Shown here piece by piece: positions 41,103 through 45,777 of a DNA stretch of 45,777 bases. Position 1 is the stretch's first letter. The number at the start of each line of letters is the position of its first letter. The translations under genes were made by a program, and so were the position numbers. Origin of the DNA: Endozoicomonas sp. G2_2 (GTDB lineage: Bacteria; Pseudomonadota; Gammaproteobacteria; Nevskiales; Salinisphaeraceae); assembly GCF_017744135.1 (NCBI RefSeq), contig NZ_JAGHQU010000019.1:1-45777 (forward strand), read 5' to 3'. The notes under the pieces were generated by a model that was not told the origin of the DNA, ran no database searches, and worked only from the letters and a program-made list of their open reading frames with translations.

Positions 41103-42449
41103 CTAGTGGCTGTGTGCGGCGCTACGGCCACCGGCGGTGAGAGCAGCTTTAAGATCGAATGCGCCGCGCACGACCAGGGTGTCACCAGCTCGAATCCCTT
41201 CCCGGATTTCTACCTGGCCTTGGTTTTCTGCGCCGGTGCTTACCGGTCGAAACGTGTAAGCACCCTCATGGTCGGCGGGCACGAATACGCCTTCACGCTC
41301 ACCGATTTGTTGCACCGCGTCCACGGGAACGAGCGCAATACGTGAGCGCTCACCGCTAGACGCCCCGGCGTCGATGTTGGCGTCTGCAAACATGCCGGCT
41401 CTAAGCAAACCGTCGGGATTTTCGACGACAGCGCGGGCACGTACCGTTCTGGCTTGTTCGTCGAGCTGTGGCGAGATCCAGTCGATCGTGCCCACGAAGG
41501 TTTCATCCGGCAGTGGCCGCACCGTGAAGCGCACTTTTTGGCCTGCTTCCAACACCGGCAAGGCTTGCTCGGCCACATCGATCATCAACCACATTCGCGT
41601 GTTATCGACGACATGGATCGGGGTTTCGTTGGCGCTCAGCGTTTGGCCGGCGACCAAGTCGCGTTTCGCGACGACGCCATCGCGTGGCGACGAAAGTTCC
41701 AGTCGCGACAAGGGCTCGTCCCCGCCACTGCTAATGGCGTCGACCGCCGCATTGTCTAGGCCGTAGAGCTTGAGCTCAGCACGCTTGGCGCGTCGCTCGG
41801 CCTTGGCTTGTTCGTATGCGGCACGAGACTCGGCCAAATCCGAATCACTCACGATCTGATCCGCAGCCAATTTGCGGTCTCTCGCATAGGCGGCCTGGCG
41901 CGTGTTGAAGCGCGCGGCCGCGGTGAGATATGCCGCCTTTTCCTTGCCTAAAGCGACACTGTCGAGTACTGCAAGCGTTTCACCGCGCGATACTGCTTCA
42001 CCCAGATCCGCCGATACCTCGACCACCTTGGCTTGCAATCGCGGGCCCACACGAGCGACGCGGTCAGCATCGAAATGCAGAGTCGCTGGGGCTTGGATCG
42101 ACGCGTTCGCCGTACCGCTCTCTGCCGGGCCGGTGGCGATATCCAATTGCTCAAATTGCTCGGCGCTAAGCTTGACGCGATCCGGATTTTCTTCGCCGTG
42201 CCCCTCGTGGCCACCTTCGCCTTCGCCCTGAGCTGATTCGTGTGCGCCTTTTTCGGCGTCGCCGTGTTCCTCTCCTTCGTGGCGGGCTTCGTCGTGATCT
42301 GCATGATCGCTTTCTTGCGCTTGCGCCGACCCGGCGGTCTGCGGCCCTTCGGCGTCGCCGCTGTTGGAGTTACAGCCCGTTAGCAAGAAAATCGCAGCGA
42401 GCAGTAGAACGGGGATTCGGATGTGCCTCATGGATTTCTGTCTATTCAT
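41103..42449 (-). CDS. czcB: CzcB-type periplasmic adaptor, His-rich lipoprotein
   Basis: Membrane-fusion protein of 448 residues. A lipobox (FLLTGCNSN, Cys about 26) marks it as a lipoprotein. A strongly His/Glu-rich stretch (about 45-90, with HADHDEARHEGEEHGD and GGHEGHGEEN) can bind divalent metal, and the C terminus ends in AAHSH. Barrel-sandwich and beta-barrel parts contain VGPRLQAKVVEVSADLGEAV and SPRDGVVAKRDLVAGQ. Its start overlaps the czcC stop by 4 bp (ATGA). Confidence 0.93.
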   Translation of the reverse strand: MNRQKSMRHIRIPVLLLAAIFLLTGCNSNSGDAEGPQTAGSAQAQESDHADHDEARHEGEEHGDAEKGAHESAQGEGEGGHEGHGEENPDRVKLSAEQFEQLDIATGPAESGTANASIQAPATLHFDADRVARVGPRLQAKVVEVSADLGEAVSRGETLAVLDSVALGKEKAAYLTAAARFNTRQAAYARDRKLAADQIVSDSDLAESRAAYEQAKAERRAKRAELKLYGLDNAAVDAISSGGDEPLSRLELSSPRDGVVAKRDLVAGQTLSANETPIHVVDNTRMWLMIDVAEQALPVLEAGQKVRFTVRPLPDETFVGTIDWISPQLDEQARTVRARAVVENPDGLLRAGMFADANIDAGASSGERSRIALVPVDAVQQIGEREGVFVPADHEGAYTFRPVSTGAENQGQVEIREGIRAGDTLVVRGAFDLKAALTAGGRSAAHSH

Positions 42450-43744
42450 TGCGATGCTCCGCGGCTGTCCATCACGAGCAAACCACCCGTGGCGCGCTCT
42501 AGATCGGTGCCGGCCGTAACCAGCGCGCCAAGCGCGTCGAGGTAGTCGCGGCGCACATCAAAAAGGTTGTTCTGCGCAGAGGTAATCGCGGTTGCCCCCA
42601 CCTTGCCGGCTGCGAATGAGCGTCGGGTGAGCTCCAGAGAACTCTCCGCGGCCTCTAAAACCGCATCACTTAGCGCATCTGCTCGTTCGCGCCCGGCGTC
42701 ATATGCACTGATGGCCGAAAGCACCTGCAGTCGAACCTCGCGCTGAAGGTTGTCCTGATCGAGCTGTGCTTGCGCTAGATCAGCGGTCGCAATCTGGCGC
42801 TCGCCTTCATAGCGATCCAGCAGCGGCAGCTCGAAACCAACACCGCCGCCGGTGATATCCGAGCCACCTTTGTCACGACCACCCGCTTCCTCGCGGTAAA
42901 AACCGAACACGGTGAGGTTCGGTATGATTTCGCGATTGGCGAGCGACAATTCCTTTCGAGCGGCAATCACGCGCGACGCAGCGGCCTGCAAGTCCGTGCG
43001 CCGCTCGACGGCGCGCGTCAGCAAGCGATCACGATCCGGCATATCGAGCAGCGCAAAACTCAGATCGCCCTCGATCGCGAGCCGGCGCGTGGGATCGATC
43101 GCGAGCAGGTCCTTGAGTTCCAGCCGCGCCTGGGTCGCCGTATTTCGAGCCGCGGCGGCGAACGCACGTGCTCGCTGCAACCCAAGACGAGCTGCGTTGG
43201 ATTCGATTCGGGTACCTGCGCCTGCGTCGAGTCGCTTCCTGGCGTAAGTCTCGAGCTGCTCGTTGGTATCAACGACGCGCTCGGCGGTGTTTACTGCCTG
43301 CTCCGCGACCAAGACAGAAAGGAACGCCGCACGCACACGCGCCGTCGTTGTGGCCGCCAGGAAATCGTAGTCAGCGCGCGCGGCGCCCAACCTACTTGTC
43401 GCAGCGTCCTCGCGTAGACCGCCCTGCCCAGCGATCCAGAATTCTTGGCTGAGCTGAATACCGATGTCGGTACTTGAGCCGTTCGGCTGATCGCGCTGGC
43501 CGGCTTCCAGTTCCAAGCGCGGGTTAGATGGCACAGGGACATCCGCGTGAATGGCCTCGCCACCGAGGCGTTGGATACGCAGACGAGCCGAACGCAGCGT
43601 CGGATTATATTCGCTCGCCCAATTCAGGGCGGCATTGAGAGTCAGAGGTTGAGGTATCTGCGTGACCGCGGAGGCGGACAGCGAAACCCATAGCATGCAA
43701 AGTCCACAGGCAGCTTTGCCCGGGAGAAAACGGGGGAAATACAT
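42446..43744 (-). CDS. czcC: CzcC-type outer-membrane efflux channel
   Basis: TolC-family protein of 432 residues with a signal peptide (cleavage near SASAVTQ). Two outer-membrane efflux repeats are seen: LNAALNWASEYNPTLRSARL with the following helices, and RTDLQAAASRVIAARKELSL in the second half. The typical GGGVGFELPLLDRYEGE block is present. It lies 61 bp after the small leader gene. Sequence relation to cusC at 4978 is distant, so the two pumps use separate channels. Confidence 0.93.
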   Translation of the reverse strand: MYFPRFLPGKAACGLCMLWVSLSASAVTQIPQPLTLNAALNWASEYNPTLRSARLRIQRLGGEAIHADVPVPSNPRLELEAGQRDQPNGSSTDIGIQLSQEFWIAGQGGLREDAATSRLGAARADYDFLAATTTARVRAAFLSVLVAEQAVNTAERVVDTNEQLETYARKRLDAGAGTRIESNAARLGLQRARAFAAAARNTATQARLELKDLLAIDPTRRLAIEGDLSFALLDMPDRDRLLTRAVERRTDLQAAASRVIAARKELSLANREIIPNLTVFGFYREEAGGRDKGGSDITGGGVGFELPLLDRYEGERQIATADLAQAQLDQDNLQREVRLQVLSAISAYDAGRERADALSDAVLEAAESSLELTRRSFAAGKVGATAITSAQNNLFDVRRDYLDALGALVTAGTDLERATGGLLVMDSRGASQ

Positions 43745-43805
43745 TGTGAATCCTCATCGCAATAGAAGAGGCGCCTGCAATGAAGCAGCGCCCGGCGAAG
43801 AAGAT

Positions 43806-44141
43806 TCAGGCTATGGGGGGGTCGACTAGGGGGGTGTGAGCCAAACTGCGATAAAGGTCGCGATGTCGTCCATTACGCGACGATATTTTGTGGAGCTCCA
43901 TATCCGGCGTGCCACTTTGTATTCCTACCAAGTGAGCGGATGCATGGCTGCAGTGATCATTATGTTCAGCGCTAACGCCGGAATCGGCACCATCTACCGC
44001 AGTGGACTCAACGTGAGAGTACGTTTCGCCATCAGATGACGGCCAATCCACGTGGCTCGCCCACGCCTGCGCACTCAGTGCCACAATCACTGTGAGCACT
44101 ATCGCCACAAGTCGTTGTAGATTGGTGCGGGACGACGGCAT
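43806..44141 (-). CDS. Small exported leader protein of the czc operon (CzcI-like)
   Basis: A 111-residue secreted protein from ATG 44141; the open frame extends to 44210 but that part is not signal-like. The signal peptide ends near AQAWASH. The mature part has histidines and one central Cys (EHNDHCSHASAHLVG) and ends in LAHTPLVDPPIA. Placement directly before czcC and this layout agree with CzcI, a small periplasmic protein of czc operons. Sequence similarity to the leaders at 4566, 17143 and 23091 is limited to architecture and the proline-rich end. Confidence 0.65.
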   Translation of the reverse strand: MPSSRTNLQRLVAIVLTVIVALSAQAWASHVDWPSSDGETYSHVESTAVDGADSGVSAEHNDHCSHASAHLVGIQSGTPDMELHKISSRNGRHRDLYRSLAHTPLVDPPIA

Positions 44142-44805
44142 GCGTTGGAAGCTACCACACACGCTACCCGAAACGCTACAACGACCGTGACGAGAAATTC
44201 CGTAATGCAATCTGCGAGCATACCCCTGAGCGCTATCGCGTATGGCAAGATCCGGCTACCGACCAGTAACGGGAAATCATCCGCCGCTGATCATGAGTCA
44301 ACCGAGTTGCTGAACTCCCGCGCGCAAGAACATGCGAACGCGATCTATCCGCTTGCCACTATGCATCGATGACTTTCCTTCCTCGATACATCGATGGGGC
44401 CACCTACGCCACCGCACCTAGAGCCACGCCTTAGGTGCCGTGGAGAATACACAAGCGATAAATACACGTACTGACATCGCCTGTATCTCGACTCGCCCGT
44501 TGACAGGATCCGATTGCCCCAAAAGCTCCGTCCCCGCGGCATTAACTGGCCCCCCCCTACCGCTTACCGCTATCACGACCGAAGCATTCGCCCGAACCTG
44601 TCGAGTTCTCAAGGCCGCTCGCACGCTCTGCAGTCTACCGCCAGACTTTGCACCACATGCCAAGTCGAAAAGTCATACTTTCGCAGGCGGCAATACCCTA
44701 AAGACTGCCTCGGCAGCGCCCTAGCATGCAGCGAATTTGGTCAATACTTATTGTGTACGACCTCTGCGAGCTTTCTCCTCGATTGGGATAGACAAATGTG
44801 CCCGC
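44142..44805. other. 664-bp stretch without a recognisable gene
   Basis: Between the czc leader and the third Met-rich gene. Short open frames occur on both strands (for example minus 44418-44663 and plus 44440-44724) but none has a convincing ribosome site, domain or membrane pattern. The czc promoter must lie near its left end, though I cannot pick it out. Close to 44700-44800 the minus strand may hold the decayed continuation of the duplicated segment, where copy A has the oxidase gene. Confidence 0.5.
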
Positions 44806-45039
44806 TCAGCTACGCAGGTATTTGACCAGCGCTACGATAGCGAGCACCAACCCGACAAGCACCAGGAGTACGAACAACATCCAGACGATCATCATCGGAC
44901 CACCCATCATGCTGCATTGCATCATTGATTCGTTCATCATGCCGCCGCCCATGGGGTCCGGGTCGCTCTGACCCGCGGCTGGGGCGATGCCCACAATGGT
45001 GCCCAGCAGGCTCAACAGTGGTACTACGAATAGTTTCAT
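44806..45039 (-). CDS. Met-rich single-pass membrane mini-protein (copy 3)
   Basis: Seventy-seven residues from ATG 45039, with GGAG upstream. The signal peptide ends near APAAGQS, followed by MGGGMMNESMMQCSMMGGPMM with a single Cys, here split as MGGGMMNES and MMQCSMMGGPMM, one helix and KYLRS. It is closest to the copy at 15215, with which it shares its upstream lspA neighbour and intergenic sequence. Unlike that copy, no oxidase gene follows. Presumed to bind Cu(I) or Ag(I) on the periplasmic side. Confidence 0.75.
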   Translation of the reverse strand: MKLFVVPLLSLLGTIVGIAPAAGQSDPDPMGGGMMNESMMQCSMMGGPMMIVWMLFVLLVLVGLVLAIVALVKYLRS

Positions 45040-45143
45040 TGTTTACTCCAAACTTGTGCTCTAAAGAGCTTGTATCGCGTCTTCTGAGCCATGGTGGGGA
45101 TGCAGGCAGCCCGAGCTGGGACTGAGTAATACGGCCGATACGC

Positions 45144-45644
45144 TCAGTTGCCGTATTTTCTATGCGCCCAGATCAGTAATGCGGCTCCCGTGGTAATCCA
45201 GACATCGGCCAGGTTGAATGCCGGCCAGTGATACTGTGCGTAATGGACGTCGAGAAAGTCGACCACATGGCCGCGTAGCAGGCGATCCGTCAAGTTGCCC
45301 AGTGCACCGCCTAGAATTGCACTGAGCGCGATCGCTTGACCTTTCGAAGTCCCCCCGCTCCACAGCCAGCCCAGCAGCATGACCGATATGACAATGGGCA
45401 CACCGATCAGGAATCCCCGCTGCCAACCACCCGCATCGGCCAGAAAGCTGAATGCGGCACCTGTATTGTGTAGATGGATCCAGCTAAAAAACTCTGTGAC
45501 GGCTCTGCGCTCACCATAGGCGAGATAGGTGCTGGCCGCGTACTTGGTTGCTTGATCCAGAAGCAGCGTCACGAGGGATAATCCCAACCAACGCAACCTG
45601 TCGGCCAGGCTAGAACTTTTCAGCGTGTCCTCCCCTATCGTCAC
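45144..45644 (-). CDS. lspA: Lipoprotein signal peptidase, accessory copy 2
   Basis: Signal peptidase II of about 166 residues, very similar to the protein at 14572 over its whole length (HLHNTGAAFSFLADAGGWQR is identical). Catalytic aspartates in GNLTDR and FNLADVW are intact. GTG 45644 is chosen by alignment with copy 1; GTG 45665 and TTG 45695 are alternatives without a clear ribosome site. The region that should hold its promoter is taken by the left end of an IS3-family element, so the gene may have lost its native control. Confidence 0.9.
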   Translation of the reverse strand: MTIGEDTLKSSSLADRLRWLGLSLVTLLLDQATKYAASTYLAYGERRAVTEFFSWIHLHNTGAAFSFLADAGGWQRGFLIGVPIVISVMLLGWLWSGGTSKGQAIALSAILGGALGNLTDRLLRGHVVDFLDVHYAQYHWPAFNLADVWITTGAALLIWAHRKYGN

Positions 45645-45689
45645 CCCCGCACGACCATCCCCCACTATTGAGTAGCAGGCCGATCTGGA

Positions 45690-45719
45690 GTCCAATCACC
45701 CGAAGTCTGGAGATTGGAC
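45690..45719. repeat. 8-bp inverted repeat before the IS transposase
   Basis: GTCCAATC (45690-45697) and GATTGGAC (45712-45719) are exact inverted copies with a 14-base loop, ending directly before the ATG of the transposase. They probably belong to the left end of the insertion sequence. The true terminal repeat cannot be fixed with only one end in view. Confidence 0.5.
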
Positions 45720-45777
45720 ATGAAGAAGCGTTACACCGAAGAGCAGATCATCGGTTTTCTGAAGGAGGCCGAGGCCG
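45720..45777 (+). mobile_element. IS3-family transposase OrfA, 5' part only
   Basis: The first 19 codons (MKKRYTEEQIIGFLKEAEA) are cut off by the window edge. This start is typical of the small helix-turn-helix OrfA protein of IS3-family elements (IS407-like group), which is normally followed by OrfB carrying the DDE catalytic domain through frameshifting. The element would continue to the right. Its left end lies between about 45650 and 45719. Confidence 0.85.

Larger units (their letters stand above)
44806..45644 (-). repeat. Duplicated lspA/Met-rich segment, copy B (inverted)
   Basis: Diverged and inverted copy of 14572-15451: same gene order, and matching sequence in the gap between the two genes (GAGCGTATCGGCC, GCTCGGGCTGCC and ATCCCCACC). 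The two copies face in opposite directions about 30 kb apart and bracket the copper, nuo-like and czc operons. Confidence 0.8.

Noticed and set aside
44418-44724. Small open frames on both strands in the 664-bp gap
   Set aside because: No ribosome site, no domain, no signal peptide and no resemblance to the other small genes of the window.
1-45777. CRISPR array, tRNA, rRNA or replication origin
   Set aside because: No regularly spaced direct repeats, cloverleaf sequences, rRNA-like blocks or iteron clusters were seen on reading both strands.

Overview
The window is a GC-rich, densely packed metal-resistance region from what looks like a gammaproteobacterium. Gene content (cus, cop, czc, pbr-like, mer-like modules) and high GC fit a marine or halophilic lineage such as Salinisphaera or its neighbours, but this is a guess from style; there is no rRNA or tRNA to anchor it. 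The right edge runs into the first codons of an IS3-family transposase, and several modules are duplicated, degraded or inverted, so the region reads as a mosaic island.

Layout, plus strand unless stated. 77-3832: a CcdA-like protein, a GDCCVxC protein, a P1B-type metal ATPase with a YPC motif, and a small membrane protein. 3833-4565: decayed DNA with a frameshifted NHL-repeat remnant, ending in a mer-like promoter/operator. 4566-11486: small exported leader protein, cusC-cusB-cusA copper/silver efflux, and a tiny Met-rich membrane protein. 11541-15078: possible oxidase remnant, a divergent MerR/PbrR-type regulator (minus), then lnt, a cation diffusion facilitator and lspA, with two PbrR/CadR-like operators. 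15215-19462: second Met-rich mini-protein, CueO-like multicopper oxidase, second leader protein, DUF411 protein, two small proteins, 1-Cys peroxiredoxin. 19610-22897: methyltransferase, TVP38-type membrane protein and a DsbD split into two genes. 23091-27201: third leader protein, cytochrome c, copA, copB.

27299-35451 is the most unusual part: an eight-gene operon encoding a complex I-like membrane arm (NuoA, H, J, K, L, M and N homologues) plus one fused NuoB/NuoD-like protein that has lost the iron-sulfur ligand cysteines. No NADH module, no NuoC/E/F/G/I and no intact quinone site can be seen. It follows copB at once and shares its strand. It is probably an ion-translocating membrane complex used for something other than NADH oxidation, perhaps cation/proton exchange in metal-stressed cells.

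35668-44141 is a minus-strand czc-type operon: leader protein, czcC, czcB, czcA, a PII-like regulator, czcD and a Sel1-repeat protein. 44142-44805 holds no recognisable gene. 44806-45644 (minus) is a diverged, inverted second copy of the lspA/Met-rich segment at 14572-15451, and the IS3-family element starts just beyond it.

Together the genes suggest periplasmic copper handling (oxidases, DUF411, Met-rich and His-rich proteins, thiol-reducing DsbD), export of monovalent copper/silver by CusCBA, export of divalent cations by Czc and the CDF proteins, and lipoprotein-processing functions driven by a divalent-metal MerR regulator.
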